The notes beneath the pieces are model-generated. The model saw nothing but the letters and a program-made list of their open reading frames with translations, ran no database searches and was not told where the DNA came from. A stretch of DNA of 64,000 bases from Bacteroidales bacterium UBA6431 (GTDB lineage Bacteria > Bacteroidota > Bacteroidia > Bacteroidales > UBA932), in NCBI GenBank assembly GCA_002439095.1, contig DJOT01000021.1:68578-132577 (forward strand), in the 5' to 3' direction. Positions 35,246-42,446 of the stretch are shown here, piece after piece. Position 1 is the stretch's first letter. The number at the start of each line of letters is the position of its first letter. The translations under genes were made by a program, and so were the position numbers.

Positions 35246-37581
35246 ACGAAAAGCCCTGCGACCAAATAGGAGAGCCAGGCACAGAAATAAGCTATAAGGC
35301 ACTGGAACACAACCATCCCGAATGCCGTCTTCCCCCCAAGTTCACGGCGCACAGCAGCGATGGCGGCCACGCACGGAGTATAGAGCAGGCAGAAAGCAAG
35401 CATCGGCACGGCCGTAAGCGGAGTCAGCACCGAAGCGGCTCCAAGCACGGTGAGGGTCGAAACCACGCTCTCCTTGGCGAGGAAGCCGCAGATCAGAGCA
35501 GTGACTATCCTCCAGTCACCCAGACCGATAGGCGCAAATAGAGGGGCTATCACCCCGGCGATGGAGGCAAGCATGCTGTCCTTGGCATCCGTCAAGTGCA
35601 GTCCGAAGTCAAATGACTGCAGGAACCAGATGACAATCGAAGCCACGAAAATCACCGTGAACGCCCTCTGCAGGAAATCCTTGGTCTTGTCCCAGAGCAG
35701 ATGTCCCACATTCTTGGCCCCCGGCATGCGGTAATTCGGAAGTTCAAGGACAAACGGAGCAGGCTCGCCGGAATGCGGCAACATCTTGGCGCATAGCGCT
35801 ACAATCACACCGACCAGTATGGCAGAGAGGTAGAGTATCACCAGCACCAGCCCACCGTGTCCCGGGAAGAACGCACTGGTGAGGAACGCATAGATAGGTA
35901 TCTTGGCAGAGCAGCTCATGAACGGGGTGAGCAAGACCGTCATTTTCCTGTCGCGCGCCGATGAAAGAGTACGGGTCGCCATGACAGCCGGCACAGAGCA
36001 TCCAAAACCTATCAAAAGAGGCACGATGCTCCGGCCGCTGAGCCCTATCTTACGAAGAATCTTGTCACTGACAAACGCTACCCTGGCCATGTACCCGCTG
36101 TCCTCAAGCAAAGAGAGGAAGAAAAACAGGATGACGATGACAGGCACGAAACTCAACACCGTGCCGACACCCCCGAACACGCCGTCAACAACCAGTCCCC
36201 TCACAGCCGGAGCCACATCAAGCCTCTGCATGCCGGCATCACAGGCGGCAGCTATCCAGTCGATGCCGTTCTGGAGCAGATCCTGAAGCGGCGCACCCAG
36301 TACATCAACCGAGAGCCATATCACAAGCGAGATGACCACGAGGAATATCGGGATGGCTGTCCACTTGCCCGTGAGAACCTTGTCGATAGAGCGGCTCCTG
36401 CGGTATTCCTTGCTCTCGTGCGGCTTCACCACAGTCTTGGAGCATAACCTTCGGATGAAAGAGAAGCGCATGTCAGCCATGGCCGCACAGCGGTCAAGTC
36501 CCCTCTCCCGCTCCATCTGCACTATGATGTGCTCTATCATCTCCTTCTCGTTTTCCGACAGCTCAAGGGCGGAGATTATCGCCTCATCGCCCTCTACTAT
36601 CCTGCTTGCCGCGAAACGTATCGGTATGCCCGCTCGGTCCGCATGATCCTGAACAAGATGCATTATGCCGTGCAGACAGCGGTGCACCGCACCACCGTAT
36701 TCCTTGGGGTCGCAGAAATCCTGACGGGCAGGCTTCTCCTGATACTTGGCCACATGCAGGGCATGGTCCACAAGTTCCTGGATGCCCTCACCCTTGGCTG
36801 CCGAGATCGGCACTACCGGAAGGCCCAGAATGGCCTCCATCTCATTGACATTGATCGAGCCTCCATTGCCCCGGACCTCATCCATCATATTGAGAGCCAG
36901 CACCATCGGGACATCGAGTTCCATCATCTGCATGGTGAGATAGAGATTGCGCTCTATATTGCTGGCATCCACGATATTGATGATGCCCTCGGGTTTCTCG
37001 TCCAGTATGAACTGGCGGGAAACTATCTCCTCTGAAGAGTACGGGGACAGAGAATAGATGCCCGGAAGATCCGTGACCCTTGTCTGAGGATAACCCTTTA
37101 TCACTCCATCCTTGCGATCTACCGTCACTCCCGGAAAATTGCCGACATGCTGGTTGGAGCCGGTGAGCTGGTTGAAAAGGGTGGTCTTGCCGCAATTCTG
37201 GTTGCCTGCAAGGGCAAATTTGAGCACGGCATCTTTCGGTAGCGGTGTCTCATCGCCTGTATGGTATCTGCCGCCTTCTCCAAGGCCGGGATGCACTTCT
37301 TCCCCCACATAAAGCCAATTGTCATCCCGGTCTTCAGACTTGTCCACGGCCGGGCCGCCAACCTGCTCTATTTCAATGCGAGCGGCATCAGCCTTGCGCA
37401 GAGTAAGGGTATAACTGTCTATCAGAAGCTCCATCGGATCGCCGAGAGGGGCCAGTTTTGTCAAGGTCACCTCCTGACCCGGAATCACTCCCATATCAAG
37501 AAAATGCTGCCGAAGCGCACCTTCACCGCCTACTGTCTTGATTATGGCGGTTCTGCCTATTTCAAGTTTATCAAGTGTCAT
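35242..37581 (-). CDS. feoB: ferrous iron transporter, FeoA-FeoB fusion
   Basis: 779 residues from the ATG at 37579-37581. Residues 1-75 form an SH3-like FeoA domain (MTLDKLEIGRTAIIK...MGVIPGQEV...). After a linker, the FeoB G-domain starts with G1 GNQNCGKT (126-133), the G3 element DLPGIYSL and G4 NMMD. The C-terminal half is polytopic with two Gate-type regions (VPVIVILFFFLSLLEDSGYMARVAF; GFGCSVPAVMATRTL). It imports Fe2+ across the inner membrane. An upstream frame open to 37767 crosses the tRNA-Leu gene and is rejected. The FeoB-associated protein follows with a 4-base overlap. Confidence 0.96.
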   Translation of the reverse strand: MTLDKLEIGRTAIIKTVGGEGALRQHFLDMGVIPGQEVTLTKLAPLGDPMELLIDSYTLTLRKADAARIEIEQVGGPAVDKSEDRDDNWLYVGEEVHPGLGEGGRYHTGDETPLPKDAVLKFALAGNQNCGKTTLFNQLTGSNQHVGNFPGVTVDRKDGVIKGYPQTRVTDLPGIYSLSPYSSEEIVSRQFILDEKPEGIINIVDASNIERNLYLTMQMMELDVPMVLALNMMDEVRGNGGSINVNEMEAILGLPVVPISAAKGEGIQELVDHALHVAKYQEKPARQDFCDPKEYGGAVHRCLHGIMHLVQDHADRAGIPIRFAASRIVEGDEAIISALELSENEKEMIEHIIVQMERERGLDRCAAMADMRFSFIRRLCSKTVVKPHESKEYRRSRSIDKVLTGKWTAIPIFLVVISLVIWLSVDVLGAPLQDLLQNGIDWIAAACDAGMQRLDVAPAVRGLVVDGVFGGVGTVLSFVPVIVILFFFLSLLEDSGYMARVAFVSDKILRKIGLSGRSIVPLLIGFGCSVPAVMATRTLSSARDRKMTVLLTPFMSCSAKIPIYAFLTSAFFPGHGGLVLVILYLSAILVGVIVALCAKMLPHSGEPAPFVLELPNYRMPGAKNVGHLLWDKTKDFLQRAFTVIFVASIVIWFLQSFDFGLHLTDAKDSMLASIAGVIAPLFAPIGLGDWRIVTALICGFLAKESVVSTLTVLGAASVLTPLTAVPMLAFCLLYTPCVAAIAAVRRELGGKTAFGMVVFQCLIAYFCAWLSYLVAGLFV

Positions 37582-37696
37582 CTGACATCCTTTTTTCCAA
37601 AATACAAAAATGCTCAGGTCCAATCTCTTCTGCAATCCCCAAAAATGATGATTCAAGAGCTCATGGACCAAAATCCGATATTTTTTATCAAGAATA

Positions 37697-37727
37697 TTTG
37701 CAATTAAATAAAATCTGCATAACTTTG
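37697..37727 (+). promoter_or_regulatory. consensus promoter of tRNA-Leu(GAG)
   Basis: TTTG (37697-37700), exactly 19 bases, then TAACTTTG (37720-37727), 15 bases before the tRNA 5' end. A perfect match to the Bacteroidota consensus and identical in both boxes to the tRNA-Ser promoter. Confidence 0.85.
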
Positions 37728-37742
37728 CAGTCCCAAAGTAAT

Positions 37743-37825
37743 GCGGACGTGGTGAAATGGTAGACACGCTACTTTGAGGGGGTAGTGGGCGTTGGCCTGT
37801 GTGAGTTCGAGTCTCACCGTCCGCA
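37743..37825 (+). tRNA. tRNA-Leu (anticodon GAG)
   Basis: Class II tRNA: acceptor GCGGACG with CGTCCGC and discriminator A, anticodon stem CTACT/GGTAG with loop TTGAGGG (anticodon GAG), a long variable arm and the T-loop TTCGAGT. It reads CUC/CUU. CCA not encoded (GCAC follows). Confidence 0.94.
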
Positions 37826-37858
37826 CAAAAGACAGTCTCTTATGAGGCTGTCTTTTGT
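37826..37858 (+). terminator. intrinsic terminator of tRNA-Leu(GAG)
   Basis: CAAAAGACAG.CTC pairs with GAG.CTGTCTTTTG around a TTAT loop; the 3' arm ends in a T-rich stretch. Confidence 0.75.
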
Positions 37859-37936
37859 GTTATAACCCATCTGCATGCTCCGCCAGAACCAGTGCCGGCA
37901 AAGCACGACCAACTCATGTTGTTATGAATTAATTGC

Positions 37937-37944
37937 TATATTTG
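37937..37944 (+). promoter_or_regulatory. -7 promoter element of propeller gene 1
   Basis: TATATTTG, 26 bases before the ATG at 37970, within a 50-base block (37922-37971) repeated almost unchanged at 39241-39290. Confidence 0.55.
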
Positions 37945-37969
37945 CGAGTAAATCATATAAATCAAAACC

Positions 37970-39001
37970 ATGCGAGTCGTCTTTCTATTCATGGCGGTAA
38001 TCTTTCTTTTCGGATGTACTCACGAAAATGATTATCTCTCATCGTTGAATCTTAAACAAGAGAGCATTACACCAAAGTCAACGATAGACCTCGCCACCTA
38101 TGATATTCTCCAGCCGGTGGGTATCGCAAAAAGCGGGAACTGCCTTGCCGTTACGGACAATGGTGGCAGCAAACATTTGATTATCATAGATGAAAATACA
38201 GGTGAGCATCTTGAGCTTGTCTCAAAAGGCCGCGGCCCCGGGGAGATGGTGGGCGCAATGATGGCTCCGTATCTTGCTGGGGTCACATTATATGATCCGT
38301 CATCTTCAAAGACACTTGTTTATATCGACCTTCAGAAATCAATGCGGGAGGGCAAGGCTTGCGCGGATACCCTTGGCCGCTTCGTGGACAACTTTTCATT
38401 TCCGGCGAAAATCGTCAGTTCCCGTAACGGGATGATTGCTACCGTGGCCGGGCGTAAAGATGTCTGGTATGCTTCTCTCGGCAGAGAAGGGCAGGTCCTC
38501 TCGTTTGTGGGCCCTCCACAATATAAGGAGTTGGATGAAATGGATGAAAGCAGATATTTTTCGTTCCTTGTCTCCTCGCACATTACTGTCAGCCCGGACG
38601 GGGACAAGGTGTGCTGCGCGACATCCCATGCCGCCGCGTTGTCCTTTGCGTCATTGGATGGTGGTGGCATACTCAGTGAATACCGCCGATATGAGTTCGA
38701 CCCGCCCGAGATTGTCCGCGGAGACGGATATACTGCTTTCTCGAAGAGTGGCAAAAGCTGTTTCCGTTCTCCTGTGTCGGACAATGACGATGTCTATCTC
38801 TTGTATTCCGGGAAGCCGTTCGACAATGCAGATTCTCCGAACTATGAATGTAACCATCTGATAATCTATGGCTGGGACGGCAGGCCGAAACGGCACATTG
38901 TGCTTGGAGAGAGCGTGATGTCGATAGCCGTTGACGGAAATATGCTGTATGGCCTCAGCAGTTGGCCCGACAGTCGGATCCTTGTCTATGACCTGTCTTG
39001 A
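37970..39001 (+). CDS. TolB-like six-bladed propeller lipoprotein (BF3164 type), copy 1
   Basis: 343 residues. The N-terminus MRVVFLFMAVIFLFGC carries a lipobox (Cys16). The rest reads as a beta-propeller: repeated strands around KSGNCLAVTDNGGSKHLIIID, the signature SKGRGPGEM and the end SVMSIAVDGNMLYGLSSWPDSRILVYDL. The family is common in Bacteroidales as outer-envelope lipoproteins, often beside NVEALA peptide genes; its function is not established. It is a paralogue of the gene at 39524-40564; the last 65 or so residues are nearly identical while the first three quarters are diverged. Confidence 0.85.
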   Translation: MRVVFLFMAVIFLFGCTHENDYLSSLNLKQESITPKSTIDLATYDILQPVGIAKSGNCLAVTDNGGSKHLIIIDENTGEHLELVSKGRGPGEMVGAMMAPYLAGVTLYDPSSSKTLVYIDLQKSMREGKACADTLGRFVDNFSFPAKIVSSRNGMIATVAGRKDVWYASLGREGQVLSFVGPPQYKELDEMDESRYFSFLVSSHITVSPDGDKVCCATSHAAALSFASLDGGGILSEYRRYEFDPPEIVRGDGYTAFSKSGKSCFRSPVSDNDDVYLLYSGKPFDNADSPNYECNHLIIYGWDGRPKRHIVLGESVMSIAVDGNMLYGLSSWPDSRILVYDLS

Positions 39002-39045
39002 CCGACTTGGTCTTTGACATCGTGAACAGTCCCCTAAACCATTCC

Positions 39046-39166
39046 AAGGTAGGGGAGAAAAGCACGAAAAACACCCCAACCTTTGGGTGGCACCACCCAT
39101 AAACGGTATTCAGTGGCATCCCTGCCCCGAAGGTTGGGGTAAAAAAGGACAGATATACCCCAACCT
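39046..39166 (+). repeat. twin-hairpin element, family 2, copy C
   Basis: Hairpin 1: AAGGTAGGGG (39046-39055), 18-base loop, CCCCAACCTT (39074-39083). A 46-base spacer, then hairpin 2: AAGGTTGGGG (39130-39139), 18-base loop, CCCCAACCT (39158-39166). Same geometry as copy A with different but self-complementary arms. It lies in the gap (39002-39233) between the first propeller gene and the promoter of the NVEALA gene. Confidence 0.7.
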
Positions 39167-39233
39167 CTCAAGCGGCGGGGTAGTGTGGATAGTTTGTGGT
39201 GTAATGGAGCCACCTTCTTTTTCTTTGTGGATT

Positions 39234-39263
39234 TTTGATGTTATGAATTAATTGCTATATTTG
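39234..39263 (+). promoter_or_regulatory. promoter of the NVEALA-propeller 2 operon
   Basis: TTTG (39234-39237), 18 bases, TATATTTG (39256-39263). The -7 part and the next 25 bases copy the promoter at 37922-37971. Confidence 0.6.
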
Positions 39264-39291
39264 CGAGTAAACCATATAAATCAAAACCATT

Positions 39292-39524
39292 ATGAAAATC
39301 AAAAAATCACTATTGCTTTTGCGCTTCTTATGGGTGTTGTGGTAGCTGGTCTGTGCAGTATCCGAAACAGTAAAGAGTCTGAATTTTTCAATGAGAACCT
39401 TGATGCGCTGATGGACACAGAAATCACAGTCGGCAATTTGTGCGCGTACCAGCCTCAGTCGTACTGCTATTATGATGATGCCTTTGGCTCGGTGACTATC
39501 AAAGACGGGATTTTTGCTTGGTGA
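39292..39524 (+). pseudogene. NVEALA-type peptide gene broken or switched by a one-base deletion in an A-run
   Basis: The ATG at 39292, placed after the promoter like that of the paralogous locus, reads only MKIKKSLLLLRFLWVLW and then TAG. One extra A in the six-A run at 39301-39306 would give MKIKKITIAFALLMGVVVAG and continue in the frame that is open to 39524. That frame encodes a signal peptide-like segment, then FFNENLDALMD, resembling the NVEALA motif, and a short Cys- and Tyr-rich tail. The uninterrupted ORF counted from 39252 starts inside the -7 box, so it cannot be the native reading. Either a pseudogene, a phase-variable gene, transcriptional slippage or a sequencing error. The stop overlaps the next ATG by one base. 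Confidence 0.6.
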
Positions 39525-40564
39525 TGCGGTGGCAGATTAATTTGACCCTTTCTTTGTTGCTTGTATGTGGCTGCGCTTCAACGGGACACGATGAGTATTT
39601 GTCTTCCATTAAAGTTAAGGAGGAGTTTTTAGAACCAACTGAGATTTTCGACATTTCCACATATGCAATATTTCAGCCTTGCGGATTTGTCAAGAGCGGT
39701 GACTTCTTCTGTGTTGCTGATCATGGCGGAAAAAATCACTTGACCGTAATAAACAGAAAAACAAGAGAATCACGTAATTTCATATCTAAAGGCCGCGGCC
39801 CCGGGGAGATGGTTAGTGTAGTGATGGCACCATATCTTGACGGTATAACATTGTATGACCCCTCGGCTTCGCGGACTTTGACCTATCTTGACGTTCAGAT
39901 GTCGATGCGAAATGGTAGAGCTCAGCTGGACACATTCTGCCGTTTTCGGGACAAAGTGGCGTTTCCTGTGGAAGTCGTTTGTTACGACAAGGGAATGGTT
40001 GCCTCTGTTGCTGGTAGAAAGGATTTATGGTATGCGTCTTTTGGTATATCTGGGGATCTGGTCTCTTGTGTAAAACCGCCTCAATATGACATATTAAAGG
40101 AGATGGATGCTAGCCTTTATTTTTCGCTGCTGATAGCTTCACATTTTACGATCAATCCAGATGGAGGCAGGGTATGCTGTGTCTTGCCTGCGGCTGCTGC
40201 CATATCATTTTCGTCAATTGATTCGCTCGGAGAACTCAAAGAATATCGCAGGTATGAGATGAATCCTCCAGAGATAGTGCAGGTCGGGAGCAGAACGGCG
40301 TTCTCCAAGAAAAGCAGATTCTGCTTTGCTCCTCCAGCCTCGGACATGGACAATGTTTACCTGCTGTATTCCGGGAAGCCTTTCGACAACGCGGACGCTC
40401 CGAACTATGAGTGCAACCATCTGATAATCTATGGCTGGGACGGCACGCCGAAACGGCACATTGTGCTTGGAGAGAGCGTGATGTCGATAGCCGTTGACGG
40501 AAATATGCTGTATGGCCTCAGCAGCTGGCCCGACAGCCGGATCCTTGTCTATGACTTGCCCTGA
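39524..40564 (+). CDS. TolB-like six-bladed propeller lipoprotein (BF3164 type), copy 2
   Basis: 346 residues from the ATG at 39524, which overlaps the TGA of the NVEALA frame (TGATG), so the two are coupled. MRWQINLTLSLLLVCGC ends in a lipobox (Cys17). The body aligns throughout with copy 1 (SKGRGPGEM, MAPYL.G.TLYDPS), and bases 40365-40563 are about 93% identical to 38802-39000 while the upstream part is much less similar. Local codon use in the first half is more A/T-rich than in its neighbours. Function unknown; envelope lipoprotein. Confidence 0.85.
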   Translation: MRWQINLTLSLLLVCGCASTGHDEYLSSIKVKEEFLEPTEIFDISTYAIFQPCGFVKSGDFFCVADHGGKNHLTVINRKTRESRNFISKGRGPGEMVSVVMAPYLDGITLYDPSASRTLTYLDVQMSMRNGRAQLDTFCRFRDKVAFPVEVVCYDKGMVASVAGRKDLWYASFGISGDLVSCVKPPQYDILKEMDASLYFSLLIASHFTINPDGGRVCCVLPAAAAISFSSIDSLGELKEYRRYEMNPPEIVQVGSRTAFSKKSRFCFAPPASDMDNVYLLYSGKPFDNADAPNYECNHLIIYGWDGTPKRHIVLGESVMSIAVDGNMLYGLSSWPDSRILVYDLP

Positions 40565-40633
40565 CCGGCCTGGTCCGTGCATCGTGAACGGTTCCGCAGA
40601 ATAAGAAATTTTTTCTTTTTGCTGCGGGATTAT

Positions 40634-40641
40634 TATATTTG
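40634..40641 (+). promoter_or_regulatory. -7 promoter element of the hemerythrin-LuxR gene
   Basis: TATATTTG. It overlaps the in-frame GTG at 40641, so that GTG cannot be the start; ATG 40650 or 40671 can. Confidence 0.5.
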
Positions 40642-40649
40642 TGTCGAGT

Positions 40650-41588
40650 ATGGATTCATTTTCCGTCAATATGAAAGCGTCAGAGCTCGTGGAGTCCAAC
40701 CCGGGCCTGCTTATGGTTCTTTCCCGCCTCGGCATAGTCGGCAGTTTCGGGGAAAGGACCATCTCTGAAATCTGTGTCCAGCATGGCCTCGATGCCCGTA
40801 CTGTCATCATGATATGCAGGGTGTATTCGTCTCCGGACTACGTCCCTTCTGCGGAGGATTTGCGCCGGTGCAGTGTCGCGGATGTGCTCCGGTACTTGCA
40901 CTGCTCGCACGACTATTATCTCAAAAAAGCATTGGAGAGCATAGCCGCTTCCATTGAAACCATGATCGCCCCGTGCCAGAAGGACAGGCAGCAGGTGATA
41001 TGGAACTTCTTCCAGCAGTACAAGTCAGAGCTCAAGATTCACTTTGAGTATGAGGAAGGTGCGGTGATTCCTTATGTGCAGAACTTGATGCTCGGCCGGC
41101 ATGACCCCTCGTTCAGCATCGACCGCTTTGAGGAGAATCATTCCAATATCGACGAGAAACTCTCCGACCTCAAAAACCTGGTGATGAAGTCCCTTCCTCA
41201 CGAGTGCGATGACGACAAGAGGATAGCGCTTCTTATCTATCTCTTCGCTCTTCAGAACGATTTGCGTTCCCATACATATATAGAGGATAACATTCTGGTT
41301 CCGCTGGCGCGTCTGCTTGAGAATCCGATGCTCTCACGTCCCGAGAAAGATCAGGAGCAGCAGTCCGAAGACGGGCAGGTCGAACTCTCGGAACGGGAGA
41401 AAGAGATTCTGGTGAGTGTGGCGAGCGGCCTTATCAACAAGGAGATAGCCGACAAACACAACATATCGGTCAATACAGTCATTTCCCATCGCAAGAACAT
41501 CAGCCGCAAGACGGGCATCAAGACCGTGGCGGGCCTGACGGTCTATGCGATACTTAATAACCTTATAGATATAAAATCCATCGAATAA
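40650..41588 (+). CDS. hemerythrin-domain LuxR-type transcriptional regulator
   Basis: 312 residues from ATG 40650 (ATG 40671 is the alternative). Three parts: residues about 7-75 resemble the DUF542 domain of the ScdA/YtfE iron-cluster repair proteins, but without the CC pair; about 80-215 is a hemerythrin-like four-helix bundle with di-iron ligands in HCSHDYY, IHFEYEE, ENHSNID and HTYIEDNILVPL; the C-terminus is a LuxR helix-turn-helix (LSEREKEILVSVASGLINKEIADKHNI...). The architecture suggests a regulator sensing oxygen, nitric oxide or iron state through its di-iron site. It is coupled to queH by a one-base overlap (TAATG). Confidence 0.85.
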   Translation: MDSFSVNMKASELVESNPGLLMVLSRLGIVGSFGERTISEICVQHGLDARTVIMICRVYSSPDYVPSAEDLRRCSVADVLRYLHCSHDYYLKKALESIAASIETMIAPCQKDRQQVIWNFFQQYKSELKIHFEYEEGAVIPYVQNLMLGRHDPSFSIDRFEENHSNIDEKLSDLKNLVMKSLPHECDDDKRIALLIYLFALQNDLRSHTYIEDNILVPLARLLENPMLSRPEKDQEQQSEDGQVELSEREKEILVSVASGLINKEIADKHNISVNTVISHRKNISRKTGIKTVAGLTVYAILNNLIDIKSIE

Positions 41589-42229
41589 TGCTTCAGCTGA
41601 CAGTCCCGGGAGAAGCGGACAAGGTGCTTCTTCATTCATGTTGTGCACCATGCAGCGGTGCGATAATTGAGTGCATGCTCGCAAATGGCATCACTCCTGT
41701 TGTTTTTTTCAGCAATTCAAACATCTTCCCGCAAGATGAATATGAGCATCGCCGGGAAGAACTGCACAGGTACTGTGATTCCCTTGGTGTCGAGGCCGTA
41801 GATGACGTATATGATCATGACGCTTGGCTGAAGGGTGTCGCCACAGGTCTCGAGAAGACTCCGGAGCGCGGGCCAAGGTGTGTCAAATGTTTCAGGTTCC
41901 GGCTTTTCCGGGCGGCAGCCTGGGCTTCCGCGCATGATATTCATGTGGTGACTTCATCGTTGGCGTCTTCCCGATGGAAGAATCTTGATCAGGTCAGTGC
42001 GGCCGGGGAATGGGCGTGCAGTCTGGTCAACAATGCCTTCCCTGATGCTGAGCCTATCGTGTGGTGGACCCAGAATTGGCGCAAGGGCGGATTGCAGATA
42101 CGTCGCGGCGAGATAATCAAGGAGCAGGGTTTTTACAATCAGACGTTCTGCGGCTGTGAATTCTCAAGCCACTTTGAGGGCGCTTCCAAAAAGGCCGCTA
42201 CCGCGCAGGCATCGGCCGACACGGAATAG
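41588..42229 (+). CDS. queH: epoxyqueuosine reductase QueH
   Basis: 213 residues, DUF208 family. It performs the last step of queuosine synthesis, reducing epoxyqueuosine in tRNA, and replaces the cobalamin-dependent QueG. The cysteine motifs for the iron-sulfur cluster and iron are present: HSCCAPCSGA at the N-terminus, RCVKCFRFRL in the middle and TFCGCEFS near the end. SSLASSRWKN is another family block. It follows the hemerythrin regulator with overlapping stop and start. The pathway partners queF and a precursor transporter lie at 6.5-7.7 kb. Confidence 0.94.
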   Translation: MLQLTVPGEADKVLLHSCCAPCSGAIIECMLANGITPVVFFSNSNIFPQDEYEHRREELHRYCDSLGVEAVDDVYDHDAWLKGVATGLEKTPERGPRCVKCFRFRLFRAAAWASAHDIHVVTSSLASSRWKNLDQVSAAGEWACSLVNNAFPDAEPIVWWTQNWRKGGLQIRRGEIIKEQGFYNQTFCGCEFSSHFEGASKKAATAQASADTE

Positions 42230-42239
42230 CGGTTGATCC

Positions 42240-42396
42240 GGAATCTCAGCCAAAATGCAACAAATCCTCTGATTTTGGCTGAGATTCCTCGGAGTCTTAT
42301 ATGTAAGACTTTGATTTGAAGATAAGTAAAAGAAAAATGATAGATTGGGGAATCTCAGCCAAAATGCGATATTTTTATCTGTTTTGGCTGAGATTC
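42240..42396. repeat. pair of near-identical long hairpins
   Basis: Hairpin 1 (42240-42288): GGAATCTCAGCCAAAA with a perfect 16-bp complement and a 17-base loop starting TGC. Hairpin 2 (42350-42396): the same 15-bp arms, a 17-base loop also starting TGC but otherwise different. Between them is a small hairpin AGTCTTA-TATG-TAAGACT (42293-42310). The arms are identical while the loops differ, as in a mobile or terminator-like repeat. It lies between queH and the ATPase gene; the -33 box of the latter directly follows hairpin 2. Confidence 0.8.
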
Positions 42397-42427
42397 TTTG
42401 AAAATACCGTGCGCGGCGCTATATTTG
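42397..42427 (+). promoter_or_regulatory. consensus promoter of the DUF234 ATPase gene
   Basis: TTTG (42397-42400), exactly 19 bases, TATATTTG (42420-42427), 19 bases before the ATG at 42447. A perfect Bacteroidota promoter whose -33 box abuts the second long hairpin. Confidence 0.8.
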
Positions 42428-42446
42428 TCCAATAAATGTAGGGCTC

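Noticed and set aside
37582..37767. Longer FeoB N-terminus
   Set aside because: The extension crosses the tRNA-Leu(GAG) gene and its promoter on the other strand, and the FeoA domain begins exactly at the inner ATG.
39252..39291. Start of the NVEALA frame at the upstream TTG
   Set aside because: It overlaps the -7 box of the promoter, so it lies at or before the transcription start; a frameshift in the A-run explains the frame better.
42240..42396. Simple tandem intrinsic terminators of queH
   Set aside because: Neither hairpin is followed by a proper T-run, and the arms are identical while the loops differ, so I list them as a repeat pair with unknown role.
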